A DNA stretch of 52,737 nt from Pseudomonas sp. (GCF_030147005.1 NZ_JASLAW010000032.1:1-52737), one strand, 5' to 3'. Counted from the stretch's first letter, positions 25,231-33,931 are shown. Notes: generated by a model not told the origin, from the letters alone. Numbers and translations are program-made.

Positions 25231-25246
25231 AAGTCATTGAATAATA

Positions 25247-25323
25247 TGGTCGGGACGGAGTGATTCGAACACTCGACCCCTAGCACCCCATGCTAGTGCG
25301 CTACCGGACTGCGCTACGCCCCG
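25247..25323 (-). tRNA. tRNA-Pro (anticodon GGG)
   Basis: On the minus strand the gene reads CGGGGCGTAGCGCAG at the 5' end and CGTCCCG-A-CCA at the 3' end, so CCA is encoded. The acceptor stem pairs over 7 bp with one G-T. The anticodon arm is CTAGC-ATGGGGT-GCTAG, giving anticodon GGG, and the T arm is GAGTG-TTCGAAT-CACTC. Total length is 77 nt. Its position beside merR-ihfA is conserved in Pseudomonas. Confidence 0.96.
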
Positions 25324-25414
25324 ACTAGGCGTGTTACTGGGTTTGCTTCTTAACGAAGCGAACCGGAATATACCGCAAGCTTTTGAAATGTGGAAGTATT
25401 TTTAAAGGCCCGAA

Positions 25415-25771
25415 TCATTTCTTCAACACCACCAGCACATCTTCGAGTTCGGAGATCATCTGGCGGATCAATTGCTTGTATTGGGTGGTGTCGTCTTTGG
25501 CTTCATCACCGGACATGCGCTGGCGCGCGCCGCTGATGGTGAACCCCTGATCGTACAACAACGCGCGGATCTGTCGGATCATCAGCACATCCTGGCGCTG
25601 ATAATACCGACGGTTCCCGGTGCGTTTGACGGGGTTGAGCTGAGGAAACTCCTGCTCCCAATAGCGCAGCACATGCGGTTTTACCGCACACAGCTCGCTG
25701 ACTTCACCAATGGTGAAGTAGCGTTTGCCTGGGATGACGGGTAGCTCGTCGTTATGACTTGGTTCCAGCAT
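25415..25771 (-). CDS. MerR-family transcriptional regulator
   Basis: A 118-residue protein. After a short leader, GKRYFTIGEVSELCAVKPHV is the MerR winged helix-turn-helix, followed by LRYWEQEFPQLNPVKRTGNR (wing, DNA backbone contacts) and a C-terminal coiled coil (DTTQYKQLIRQMISELEDVL). It has no cysteine pair for metal binding. The start at 25771 overlaps ihfA by 20 bp. It is the MerR-like gene always found after ihfA in pseudomonads; its target is unknown. Confidence 0.9.
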   Translation of the reverse strand: MLEPSHNDELPVIPGKRYFTIGEVSELCAVKPHVLRYWEQEFPQLNPVKRTGNRRYYQRQDVLMIRQIRALLYDQGFTISGARQRMSGDEAKDDTTQYKQLIRQMISELEDVLVVLKK

Positions 25772-26054
25772 AAGCCTCAACTCGGGCCTTCAACTTCTGC
25801 CCTGGACGAAAGGTGACCACACGGCGAGCCGTGATCGGGATTTCTTCTCCCGTTTTTGGATTGCGGCCAGGCCGCTGGCGTTTGTCCCGCAGGTCAAAAT
25901 TGCCGAAACCGGACAATTTGACCTGTTCGTTGTCTTCCAGAGCGTGCCTGATCTCCTCAAAAAACAGCTCGACCAATTCCTTGGCCTCACGCTTGTTCAG
26001 ACCCAACTCTTCGTACAGACGTTCCGCCATCTCAGCTTTCGTCAAAGCCCCCAT
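25752..26054 (-). CDS. ihfA: Integration host factor subunit alpha
   Basis: A 100-residue DNA-bending protein that pairs with IhfB and takes part in recombination, replication and sigma-54 transcription. It carries the HU/IHF signature (GFGNFDLRDKRQRPGRNPKT) with the Pro-containing beta arm (GRNPKTGEEIPITARRVVTF). It follows pheT by 3 bp, as in many gammaproteobacteria, and overlaps the MerR gene. Confidence 0.96.
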   Translation of the reverse strand: MGALTKAEMAERLYEELGLNKREAKELVELFFEEIRHALEDNEQVKLSGFGNFDLRDKRQRPGRNPKTGEEIPITARRVVTFRPGQKLKARVEAYAGTKS

Positions 26055-26057
26055 ACG

Positions 26058-28436
26058 TCACTTCCTTAACGTGGCGTTCAACCTTTGTTCGAGCGAGGTG
26101 AGGATATTTTGTGTCGTGGTATTCACCTCATCGTCATTAAGAGTGCGCGATGGATGCTGCCAGGTCAAGCCAACCGCAAGGCTTTTTCTATGCGGATCAA
26201 TGCCTTTACCCTGATAGACGTCAAATAGCCTGAGGTCCGTCAGCCATTCCCCTGCATTTTCACGGATTACCTCCAGAACAGCAGTGGCGGCGACTTCACG
26301 ATCGGCGATCAGGGCCAGGTCACGACGCACTTCAGGGAAGCGCGACAACTCACTGAATTTAGGCATCTTACCCGATGCAACCTCAGCCAGGACCAGCTCA
26401 AAAACGAAGACTGGACGGTCCAGGCCCAGGGTTTTGGACAGCTCCGGATGAATCGCGCCGACAAAACCTACCAAACGGCCTTCGCGCTCGATACGTGCCG
26501 TCTGGCCTGGATGCAGCGCAGGGTGTTTACCCGGCAGGAAAGTGAAGGCATCCAGCGCACCGGCAAAGCCCAGCACCGCTTCCACGTCAGCCTTGACGTC
26601 AAAGAAGTCCACGGCATCGCGGCCTTGCGCCCAGCCTTCCGGTAGGCGGCTACCGCAGACCACACCGGCCAGCATTGACTCTTGCTTCAAACCATCAAGC
26701 TGACCAACAAAACGCAGGCCGCTTTCGAACATGCGCACGCGATCTTGCTGACGGTTCAGGTTGTGGGACAGCGCCTTGACCAGGCCTGGCCACAGCGACG
26801 AACGCATGGCCGCCATGTCGTTTGAGATAGGGTTGGACAGCAGCAGAGGCTCAACACCCGGGTTGAACAGCTCGAACTGCTTTGGATCGATGAAGCTGTA
26901 AGTCACTGCTTCCTGATAACCACGCGCAACCAGCAGACGACGCAATTCTGGCAAGTGCGCACGCGCTTCGGCCTTGGGTTGCGGCGCCAGACGCGCTTGC
27001 GGGTAACGAACAGGCAAACGGTTGTAGCCGTACAAGCGAGCCAGTTCTTCGATCAAGTCGACTTCCAGGCTGATATCGAAGCGATGGCTTGGCACTTCAA
27101 CGTGCCACTGCCCTTCCCCACCCGCGGAGATGACTAGGCCGAGGGCCGAGAGCAGTTGCTCGATCTCGGCAGGCTCGATCACCAGGCCGAGCATTTGCTC
27201 AACGCTTTTGGCACGCAAAGTGATTGGCGCAATGGAAGGCAGGTACTGTTCGCTGACAGTCTCGGTAATCGGGCCAGCTTCGCCACCGGTAATTTCCAGC
27301 AGCAGGCCAGTGGCGCGCTCCATGGCTTCACGGGCCAGCTTCCAGTCCACGCCACGCTCATAGCGGTGCGACGCATCGGTATGCAGGCCGTAGGAACGGG
27401 CCTTGCCAGCGATGGCAATCTGGTCGAAGAACGCGCTTTCAAGGAATACGTCGCGAGTGGTCGCAGATACGCCGCTGTGCTCGCCACCCATCACGCCGGC
27501 GATCGCCAAGGCACGGGCGTGGTCGGCAATGACCAACGTGTCGGCGCGCAGGCTGACTTCCTGACCATCGAGCAGTACCAGCTTCTCGCCTTCTTCGGCC
27601 ATTCGCACGCGGATGCCGCCGTTGATTTCGGCCAGATCAAACGCATGCAGCGGTTGGCCCAGTTCCAACATCACATAGTTGGTTATATCCACGGCCGCAT
27701 CGATGCTGCGCAAGTCGGCCCGGCGCAAGCGCTCAACCATCCACAGCGGGGTTGGCTTGGACAGGTCGACGTTACGGATTACGCGACCCAGGTAACGTGG
27801 GCAGGCGTTTGGCGCCAATACTTCAACCGAGCGCACTTCATCGTGCACGGCAGGCACGCTGGCAACCACTGGGCGGGTGACGGGCACGTTATACAGCGCG
27901 CCCACTTCACGGGCCAGACCGGCCAGGGACAGGCAGTCGCCACGGTTAGGGGTCAGGTCGACCTCGATGCTGGCGTCTTCCAGTTCCAGGTAAACACGAA
28001 TGTCCTGACCCACTGGCGCGTCGGCCGGCAGCTCCATCAAGCCGTCGTTGCCCTCGCCAACCTGCAGCTCAGCCTGGGAGCACAGCATGCCGTTGGATTC
28101 AACGCCGCGCAGCTTGGCCTTCTTGATCTTGAAGTCGCCCGGCAGCTCTGCACCGATCATGGCGAACGGGATCTTCAGGCCCGGGCGCACGTTGGGCGCT
28201 CCGCACACGACCTGGAAAGTTTCCGCGCCGTTGCTGACCTGGCACACACGCAATTTGTCGGCATCCGGGTGCTGCTCGGTGCTCAACACCTCGCCTACCA
28301 CCACGCCACTGAATACACCGGCGGCCGGGGTAACGCTATCGACCTCAAGACCGGCCATCGACAGACGAGCAACCAGCTCGTCGCGATCTACCTGCGGGCT
28401 TACCCAGCCACGCAGCCATTGTTCACTGAATTTCAT
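26058..28436 (-). CDS. pheT: Phenylalanyl-tRNA synthetase beta subunit
   Basis: A 792-residue subunit of the alpha2-beta2 enzyme that charges tRNA-Phe. Domains in order: N-terminal B1 and EMAP-like tRNA-binding domain (about 1-150; GEVLSTEQHPDADKLRVCQV), B3/B4 editing domain (about 210-380), B5 DNA-binding-like domain (about 400-475), catalytic-like core, and the C-terminal FDX-ACB anticodon-binding domain (about 698-791; FSELSRFPEVRRDLALIADR). It lies 26 bp after pheS. Full length for the family. Confidence 0.97.
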   Translation of the reverse strand: MKFSEQWLRGWVSPQVDRDELVARLSMAGLEVDSVTPAAGVFSGVVVGEVLSTEQHPDADKLRVCQVSNGAETFQVVCGAPNVRPGLKIPFAMIGAELPGDFKIKKAKLRGVESNGMLCSQAELQVGEGNDGLMELPADAPVGQDIRVYLELEDASIEVDLTPNRGDCLSLAGLAREVGALYNVPVTRPVVASVPAVHDEVRSVEVLAPNACPRYLGRVIRNVDLSKPTPLWMVERLRRADLRSIDAAVDITNYVMLELGQPLHAFDLAEINGGIRVRMAEEGEKLVLLDGQEVSLRADTLVIADHARALAIAGVMGGEHSGVSATTRDVFLESAFFDQIAIAGKARSYGLHTDASHRYERGVDWKLAREAMERATGLLLEITGGEAGPITETVSEQYLPSIAPITLRAKSVEQMLGLVIEPAEIEQLLSALGLVISAGGEGQWHVEVPSHRFDISLEVDLIEELARLYGYNRLPVRYPQARLAPQPKAEARAHLPELRRLLVARGYQEAVTYSFIDPKQFELFNPGVEPLLLSNPISNDMAAMRSSLWPGLVKALSHNLNRQQDRVRMFESGLRFVGQLDGLKQESMLAGVVCGSRLPEGWAQGRDAVDFFDVKADVEAVLGFAGALDAFTFLPGKHPALHPGQTARIEREGRLVGFVGAIHPELSKTLGLDRPVFVFELVLAEVASGKMPKFSELSRFPEVRRDLALIADREVAATAVLEVIRENAGEWLTDLRLFDVYQGKGIDPHRKSLAVGLTWQHPSRTLNDDEVNTTTQNILTSLEQRLNATLRK

Positions 28437-28462
28437 CCTGCTCTCCTAAAGATTCGTTACGA

Positions 28463-29479
28463 CTAGCGAAATTGCGCGAGGAACCGCAAGTCGTTGTCGA
28501 AGAACAGACGCAAGTCGTTCACGCCGTAACGCAGCATGGCCAGACGCTCAACGCCCATGCCGAAGGCAAAGCCCGAAAACTCTTCCGGGTCGATCCCGGA
28601 CATGCGCAGCACGTTAGGGTGGACCATGCCGCAACCCATCACCTCCAGCCAGCCGGTCTGCTTGCAGACGCGACAGCCTTTACCGCTGCACATCACGCAT
28701 TCCATGTCGACTTCAGCGGACGGCTCGGTGAACGGGAAGAAGGATGGACGGAAACGCACCGCCAGCTCTTTCTCGAAGAACACCCGCAGAAATTCTTCGA
28801 TGGTGCCTTTGAGGTCGGCGAAATTGATATCGCGATCAACCAGCAGGCCTTCGACCTGATGGAACATCGGCGAGTGGGTGATATCGGAGTCGCTACGGTA
28901 AACACGGCCTGGGCAGACGATGCGGATCGGCGGCTTGTTCGCTTCCATGGTGCGGACCTGTACCGGCGAGGTATGGGTGCGCAACAGCATGTTCGCGTTG
29001 AAATAGAAGGTGTCGTGCATCGACCGGGCCGGGTGATGACCTGGGATGTTGAGCGCCTCGAAGTTGTGATAGTCGTCTTCGACCTCAGGGCCTTCGGCAA
29101 TGCCGTAGCCGATGTGGGTGAAGAACTGCTCTATACGTTCCAGAGTCCGGGTGATCGGATGCAGGCCGCCCGAGGCCTGGCCACGACCAGGCAAGGTCAC
29201 GTCAATGGACTCGGCGGCGAGCTTGGCCGCTAGATCGGCCTCCTCGAGCGACGCCTTGCGCGCATTGAGCACCTCTGTGACACGTTCCTTGGCAACGTTG
29301 ATCAGCGCACCGACTTGCGGACGCTCTTCAGCCGGTAAATTCCCCAGGGTCTTCATCACCTGAGTCAATTCACCTTTCTTACCAAGGTAGTGAACCCGGA
29401 TTTGCTCCAGGGCATTTACATCTTCAGCGCTTTGCACGGCCTCAAGGGCTTGGGCAACGAGCGCGTCCAGGTTTTCCAT
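28463..29479 (-). CDS. pheS: Phenylalanyl-tRNA synthetase alpha subunit
   Basis: A 338-residue catalytic subunit. It has an N-terminal coiled coil (about 1-85) and class II core with motif 2 (CPGRVYRSDSDITHSPMFHQ), the FRPSFFPFTEPSAEVDM segment, a Cys-rich loop (CVMCSGKGCRVC) and motif 3 (GFAFGMGVERLAMLRYGV). With PheT it attaches phenylalanine to tRNA-Phe. The gene is preceded by a strong hairpin between it and rplT that could attenuate transcription. Confidence 0.97.
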   Translation of the reverse strand: MENLDALVAQALEAVQSAEDVNALEQIRVHYLGKKGELTQVMKTLGNLPAEERPQVGALINVAKERVTEVLNARKASLEEADLAAKLAAESIDVTLPGRGQASGGLHPITRTLERIEQFFTHIGYGIAEGPEVEDDYHNFEALNIPGHHPARSMHDTFYFNANMLLRTHTSPVQVRTMEANKPPIRIVCPGRVYRSDSDITHSPMFHQVEGLLVDRDINFADLKGTIEEFLRVFFEKELAVRFRPSFFPFTEPSAEVDMECVMCSGKGCRVCKQTGWLEVMGCGMVHPNVLRMSGIDPEEFSGFAFGMGVERLAMLRYGVNDLRLFFDNDLRFLAQFR

Positions 29480-29497
29480 GTACAGACTCCAGATGCA

Positions 29498-29533
29498 AAA
29501 TAGGGGAAGAGCTTGAAGGCTCTTCCCCTATTT
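29498..29533 (-). terminator. Hairpin between rplT and pheS, terminator or attenuator
   Basis: AAATAGGGGAAGAGC (29498-29512) and GCTCTTCCCCTATTT (29519-29533) are perfectly complementary over 15 bp with a 6-base loop. On the minus strand the stem is followed by TGCATC after TATTTT, a modest U-rich end. It would partly end the thrS-infC-rpmI-rplT transcript and set pheST expression. In E. coli the same gap carries the pheM leader and attenuator; no clear leader peptide precedes it here. Confidence 0.75.
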
Positions 29534-29588
29534 ATGACGTTTACCACCTTGGGCTACAGGCGTAACCCAGGGTGACTGTCGGGGGTAC

Positions 29589-29945
29589 TTAAGCCAAGGA
29601 GGCTTTAGCTTTCTCGACAATCGCAGCAAACACCGCTTTTTCGTTCACGGCCAGTTCAGCCAGAACCTTACGGTCGATTTCGATGGACGCTTTTTTCAGG
29701 CCAGCGATGAAACGGCTGTAGGACAGACCGTTAACACGTGCACCAGCGTTGATACGAGCGATCCACAGAGCGCGGAACTGACGTTTTTTCTGACGACGGT
29801 CACGGTAGGCGTATTGGCCTGCCTTGATTACCGCTTGCTTGGCAACACGGAATACGCGTGAACGCGCGCCGTAGTAGCCTTTAGCAAGTTTCAGAATTTT
29901 TTTGTGACGCTTACGGGCCATGACGCCACGCTTAACACGAGCCAT
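29589..29945 (-). CDS. rplT: 50S ribosomal protein L20
   Basis: A 118-residue ribosomal protein with the usual basic N-terminus (MARVKRGVMARKRHKKILKL) and core GYYGARSRVFRVAKQAVIKA. It binds 23S rRNA early in 50S assembly and in E. coli represses rpmI-rplT translation. Order rpmI-rplT is conserved, with 29 bp between them. Confidence 0.98.
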   Translation of the reverse strand: MARVKRGVMARKRHKKILKLAKGYYGARSRVFRVAKQAVIKAGQYAYRDRRQKKRQFRALWIARINAGARVNGLSYSRFIAGLKKASIEIDRKVLAELAVNEKAVFAAIVEKAKASLA

Positions 29946-29974
29946 GAGTTACTTCCTCTATTCTTGAACCAAAA

Positions 29975-30169
29975 TTAACGAAGGCGCAGCATGCGCTCGA
30001 CTTTTGCTACGTCAGACGGATGCAGCAAGCTGCTACCGCGCAGTTGACGCTTACGCTTGGTCGACATTTTGGTCAGGATGTGGCTCTTGAAAGCGTGCTT
30101 ATGCTTGATGCCGTTAGCAGTTTTCAGAAACCGCTTAGCAGCACCACTTTTAGTTTTCATCTTTGGCAT
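29975..30169 (-). CDS. rpmI: 50S ribosomal protein L35
   Basis: A 64-residue basic ribosomal protein: MPKMKTKSGAAKRFLKTANG at the N-terminus, RQLRGSSLLHPSDVAKVERM near the C-terminus. It lies between infC and rplT in the conserved translation operon, with 59 bp separating it from infC. Confidence 0.98.
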   Translation of the reverse strand: MPKMKTKSGAAKRFLKTANGIKHKHAFKSHILTKMSTKRKRQLRGSSLLHPSDVAKVERMLRLR

Positions 30170-30228
30170 GTTCGGTACTCCGCATTCAGTTGATAAACAT
30201 AATCAGAAGGCCTGCCGTGCCCTGTTGA

Positions 30229-30774
30229 TTACTTCTTCTTTTTCGGGGCGATGACCATGATCAGCTGGCGTCCTTCCATCTTAGGATGCTGTTCGACCGA
30301 ACCGTACTCGAGCAGGTCAGCTTCAACCCGCTTGAGGAGTTCCATACCCAGCTCCTGGTGGGCCATCTCACGGCCGCGGAATCGCAAAGATACCTTGGCC
30401 CTGTCCCCATCACTCAGGAAACGTACCAGGTTGCGCAGTTTTACCTGGTAATCCCCTTCCTCCGTCCCTGGACGAAACTTGATTTCTTTAACCTGAATCT
30501 GCTTCTGGTTTTTCTTGGCTGCGGCAATCTGCTTCTTCTTTTCGAAGATCGATTTGCCGTAGTCCATCAGCTTGCAGACAGGTGGTACAGCATCGGCGGA
30601 AATTTCCACCAAATCGAGCTTGGCTTCTTCAGCCTTAAGAAGCGCGTCTTCAATTGACACAATCCCAAGCTGCTCACCCTCAGCCCCAATTAACCGAACC
30701 TCGCGTGCCGAGATATTCTCGTTGATCGGGGCTTTCGGTGCAGCTCGTTTATCTTGTCTCATTTCACGCTTAAT
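30229..30774 (-). CDS. infC: Translation initiation factor IF-3 (ATT start)
   Basis: IF-3 binds the 30S subunit, prevents premature 50S joining and checks the start codon. The protein has both lobes joined by a Lys-rich linker (KSIFEKKKQIAAAKKNQKQI) and ends QLIMVIAPKKKK. An ATG exists at 30762 (MRQDKRAAP), but upstream codons continue as MKREMRQDK from an ATT at 30774, with GGAG eight bases before it. A second in-frame ATT at 30780 overlaps the thrS stop but is only two bases from that site. IF-3 itself discriminates against ATT, so this start gives autoregulation, as shown in E. coli. Confidence 0.93.
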   Translation of the reverse strand: MKREMRQDKRAAPKAPINENISAREVRLIGAEGEQLGIVSIEDALLKAEEAKLDLVEISADAVPPVCKLMDYGKSIFEKKKQIAAAKKNQKQIQVKEIKFRPGTEEGDYQVKLRNLVRFLSDGDRAKVSLRFRGREMAHQELGMELLKRVEADLLEYGSVEQHPKMEGRQLIMVIAPKKKK

Positions 30775-30779
30775 AGTAA

Positions 30780-32702
30780 TTACTCCGAATCTGGGCGACC
30801 ACGCCGGGAAACCGCTTGCGCGAGGAACTCAGCGAACTGGGCGACGGGCATCGAGCCCAGGTCAGCACCTTCACGAGTACGCACAGCGACAGTCTGCATC
30901 TCGACTTCTCTATCTCCGATAACCAAAAGATAGGGAACCTTGAGCAAAGTATGCTCACGGATTTTAAAGCCGATCTTTTCATTTCTCAAGTCGGACTTGG
31001 CACGAAATCCGCTTTCGTTGAGTGTTTTTTCAACTTCAGCGGCAAAATCTGCCTGTTTATCAGTGATATTCATGATCACTGCCTGGGTCGGAGCAAGCCA
31101 CGCGGGGAATGCACCCTCGTAGTGCTCGATCAGGATCCCGACGAACCGTTCGAATGAGCCGAGGATCGCCCGGTGCAGCATAACCGGGTGTTTACGGCTG
31201 TTGTCTTCGGAGACGTATTCGGCTCCCAGACGGATCGGCAGGTTAAAATCGAGTTGCAGGGTACCACACTGCCAGACGCGGCCAAGGCAATCTTTCAGCG
31301 AGAACTCGATCTTAGGACCGTAAAACGCGCCCTCTCCAGGCTGCAGATCGTACGCAAGGCCCGCGCTGTCCAGCGCCGCGGCCAGTGCAGCTTCGGCGCG
31401 ATCCCAGAGCTCGTCGGAGCCGACGCGCTTTTCCGGACGAGTGGACAGTTTCATCTCGACCTCGGTAAAACCGAAATCGCGGTAAACGTCCATGGTCAAC
31501 TTGATGAACGCGGCAGATTCAGCCTGCATCTGCTCTTCGGTGCAGAAGATGTGGGCGTCGTCCTGGGTAAAACCGCGTACGCGCATGATGCCGTGCAGCG
31601 CACCCGACGGCTCGTTACGGTGGCAGGCACCGAATTCGGCCAGGCGCATCGGCAACTCGCGGTAGCTCTTCAGGCCCTGATTGAACACCTGCACGTGGCA
31701 AGGGCAGTTCATCGGCTTGATGGCGTAGTCGCGGTTTTCCGACTGGGTGGTGAACATATTGTCGGCGTAGTTAGCCCAGTGCCCGGATTTCTCCCACAGG
31801 CTGCGATCAACGACCTGCGGGGTCTTGATCTCCAGGTAACCGTTTTCACGCTGAACCTTGCGCATGTACTGCTCGAGCACCTGGTACAGAGTCCAGCCGT
31901 TCGGGTGCCAGAACACCATGCCCGGCGCTTCTTCCTGAAGATGGAACAGGTTCAGACGCTTGCCGATCTTGCGATGGTCGCGCTTCTCGGCCTCTTCGAT
32001 ACGCTGGATATAGGCAGCCAACTGCTTCTTGTCGGCCCAGGCGGTACCGTAGATACGTTGCAGTTGCTCGTTCTTCGCATCGCCGCGCCAGTAGGCACCG
32101 GACAACTTGGTCAACTTGAACGACTTCAGAAAACGCGTGTTAGGCACGTGAGGGCCACGGCACATGTCGACGTATTCTTCGTGGTAGTACAGGCCCATGG
32201 CCTGCTCGTCCGGCATGTCTTCCACCAGGCGCAGCTTGTAGTCTTCGCCACGGGAGGTAAACACGTCGATCACTTCGGCGCGCGGCGTGACCTTCTTGAT
32301 GACGTCGTAATCTTTCTCGATCAACGCATGCATGCGCTGCTCGATGGCGGCCAGGTCGTCCGGAGTGAAGGGGCGCTCGTAGGCGATGTCGTAATAGAAG
32401 CCTTCGTCGATGACCGGGCCAATCACCATTTTCGCGGTGGGGTACAACTGCTTGACCGCATGGCCAATCAGGTGCGCACAAGAGTGGCGAATAATCTCCA
32501 ACCCCTCTTGATCCTTGGGCGTGATGATCTGCAGGCTGGCATCGGAGGTGATCAGGTCACTGGCATCGACCAGCTTGCCGTCGACCTTGCCGGCCACGGT
32601 GGCCTTGGCCAGACCGGCACCGATGGATGCGGCGACCTCGGCTACGGAAACCGGATGATCGAACGAACGTTGACTGCCGTCGGGTAGAGTAATAGTTGGC
32701 AT
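30780..32702 (-). CDS. thrS: Threonyl-tRNA synthetase
   Basis: A 640-residue class II synthetase. It has an N-terminal TGS domain (MPTITLPDGSQRSFDHPVSV), an editing domain with HSCAHLIGHAVKQLYPTAKM and the later CRGPH zinc-like site, then the catalytic core (MNCPCHVQVF supplies the zinc Cys; RVRGFTQDDAHIFC) and a C-terminal anticodon-binding domain (QAVIMNITDKQADFAAEVEK). The ATG at 32702 follows GGAGAGGAGG and gives the standard length. It heads the thrS-infC-rpmI-rplT-pheST-ihfA series. Confidence 0.97.
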   Translation of the reverse strand: MPTITLPDGSQRSFDHPVSVAEVAASIGAGLAKATVAGKVDGKLVDASDLITSDASLQIITPKDQEGLEIIRHSCAHLIGHAVKQLYPTAKMVIGPVIDEGFYYDIAYERPFTPDDLAAIEQRMHALIEKDYDVIKKVTPRAEVIDVFTSRGEDYKLRLVEDMPDEQAMGLYYHEEYVDMCRGPHVPNTRFLKSFKLTKLSGAYWRGDAKNEQLQRIYGTAWADKKQLAAYIQRIEEAEKRDHRKIGKRLNLFHLQEEAPGMVFWHPNGWTLYQVLEQYMRKVQRENGYLEIKTPQVVDRSLWEKSGHWANYADNMFTTQSENRDYAIKPMNCPCHVQVFNQGLKSYRELPMRLAEFGACHRNEPSGALHGIMRVRGFTQDDAHIFCTEEQMQAESAAFIKLTMDVYRDFGFTEVEMKLSTRPEKRVGSDELWDRAEAALAAALDSAGLAYDLQPGEGAFYGPKIEFSLKDCLGRVWQCGTLQLDFNLPIRLGAEYVSEDNSRKHPVMLHRAILGSFERFVGILIEHYEGAFPAWLAPTQAVIMNITDKQADFAAEVEKTLNESGFRAKSDLRNEKIGFKIREHTLLKVPYLLVIGDREVEMQTVAVRTREGADLGSMPVAQFAEFLAQAVSRRGRPDSE

Positions 32703-33068
32703 GGCGCCTCCTCTCCTAGTGGTGACCCCTACCAAAGGTCACGTGGGTTGGGATGAGCCAGTACAAGATCCAACACCAGGCCGTTCAATGCTGAACGCCT
32801 GCCTTACAGCGGCAGGAGCCTTTCGGCCAACCGATAATCGAACCAGAGTGACTGGAGTGAACAAAAAAGAGCCTGGCAAGGCGGCAAATGGCGCACCTGA
32901 AAAAAGCCAAGCACGGGATGCTAGCACAGATGAACGGTCATCGCGCCGAGGTGACCTGCGGTAAAAGCAAATACCATGCTTTATAGCCGCAAAAGTGAAC
33001 TTGAGCTGTACGCTAAGCCTCAAACACCCCGAGAATCGCCGTTCGTCCTCGACCCAAAGGAGCATCCC
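32703..33068. other. Intergenic region: thrS leader and divergent promoter area
   Basis: These 366 bp lie between thrS (minus) and a secreted protein gene (plus). On the minus strand there are small hairpins: CCTGCC-N7-GGCAGG and GTTCA-GCAT-TGAAC, both within about 125 bp of the thrS start. An E. coli-like ThrS operator is possible but I cannot recognise the tRNA-Thr mimic. A -10-like TAGCAT follows TGTGC on the minus strand near 32920. No gene is visible. Confidence 0.3.
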
Positions 33069-33383
33069 ATGATGCGTTTTACCTCGACCCTCGCCCTTGC
33101 CGCTTCCCTGGCATTCCTTTCGCTCGGCGCACAAGCCGCAGCGCCATCGAACTGGCCGGCCGGTGCCCGTGACGCCTTCGTCAACGACTGCAGCACCGCG
33201 GCCAGCCAGAACGTAGATGCCAAAACCGCCAAAGGCCACTGCGAATGTGGCGCCGACAAGATCAACGCCGAATTGAGCACTGCGGAAATCAAAGAATTGA
33301 TGACCAATCAGAACGCCAGCGCGGACCTTAAAAACAAAGCGGTCGCGGCTATTTCGTCCTGCAAAGTCGTGAAGAAAAAGTAA
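33069..33383 (+). CDS. Small exported protein of unknown function
   Basis: A 104-residue protein with a clear Sec signal peptide (MMRFTSTLALAASLAFLSLG then AQA-A cleavage). The mature part is small, helical and has four Cys (NDCSTAAS, GHCECGADK, SSCKVVKKK), likely two disulphides in the periplasm. AAAGGAG lies seven bases before the ATG. No function is recognised. It is a stand-alone gene between thrS and the cold-shock gene. Confidence 0.85.
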   Translation: MMRFTSTLALAASLAFLSLGAQAAAPSNWPAGARDAFVNDCSTAASQNVDAKTAKGHCECGADKINAELSTAEIKELMTNQNASADLKNKAVAAISSCKVVKKK

Positions 33384-33496
33384 GAACGAGGACTGATGGG
33401 GCGTCTTTTTTGCCTGAAAAACTGCCTGAAAACTGCTATTTCTCACAAATTACGCAGCTTTAACGGCTTTTTTTAACAGGTGATATGTCGAACCAA

Positions 33497-33515
33497 AGCC
33501 CCGTAGAACGGGGCT
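33497..33515. other. GC-rich hairpin after the exported protein gene
   Basis: AGCCCCGT-AGA-ACGGGGCT is a perfect 8-bp stem. It lies 114 bp after the stop of the exported protein gene; no T tract follows on the plus strand, so termination there is uncertain. A second repeat, CTTGGG-N6-CCCAAG, is at 33566-33583, just before a TATGAT -10-like box (33598-33603) that could serve the cold-shock gene. Confidence 0.4.
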
Positions 33516-33672
33516 CTCAGCCAAAAAAGGCACTAAACGCAACGCTATTGATTAGCAAACAATGCCTTGGGGGGGCTCCCAAGCCGAACATTTCGACTAT
33601 GATAGCCCTGTGTGCCCAGTTGGCCTGAGCAGCACAGCACTACTGAAAATATATGTTTCTTGGAGATACACC

Positions 33673-33885
33673 ATGTCTAATCGCCAATCCGGCACCGTTA
33701 AATGGTTCAACGATGAAAAAGGCTTCGGCTTCATCACTCCTCAAGGTGGCGGTGACGACCTGTTCGTACACTTCAAAGCTATCGAAAGCGACGGTTTCAA
33801 AAGCCTGAAAGAAGGCCAAACCGTTTCCTTCGTGGCTGAGAAAGGCCAAAAGGGTATGCAAGCTGCACAAGTTCGCGGCGAGTAA
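33673..33885 (+). CDS. Cold-shock protein (CspA/CapB family)
   Basis: A 70-residue single cold-shock domain: MSNRQSGTVKWFNDEKGFGF, with RNP1 (KGFGFI) and RNP2 (LFVHF) intact. It binds single-stranded nucleic acid and acts as an RNA chaperone; very close in look to CapB of psychrotrophic pseudomonads. GGAGA lies eight bases before the ATG at 33673. The untranslated leader appears to be about 60-70 nt if the TATGAT at 33598 is the -10. A strong terminator follows directly. Confidence 0.95.
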   Translation: MSNRQSGTVKWFNDEKGFGFITPQGGGDDLFVHFKAIESDGFKSLKEGQTVSFVAEKGQKGMQAAQVRGE

Positions 33886-33900
33886 TTCTCCGCTGAGCTA

Positions 33901-33931
33901 AAAAAACCCCGTCCATGTGACGGGGTTTTTT
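33901..33931. terminator. Bidirectional intrinsic terminator after the cold-shock gene
   Basis: AAAAAACCCCGTC and GACGGGGTTTTTT pair over 13 bp around the loop CATGT. The A-run on the left and the T-run on the right allow termination of both the cold-shock gene (plus) and the convergent I78-type gene (minus). Confidence 0.93.

Noticed and set aside
24121..25246. Direct repeat of the tRNA-Pro 3' end (attL/attR)
   Set aside because: Read through the flank on both strands; no second copy of the T arm/acceptor sequence was seen.
29498..29560. pheM-like leader peptide containing AFKLFPYF
   Set aside because: The Phe codons lie inside the terminator stem itself and the GTG start has no ribosome site; kept only as a remark.
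31173..32687. 504-codon plus-strand frame opposite thrS
   Set aside because: Antisense shadow of a conserved synthetase; no ribosome site and no recognisable domain.
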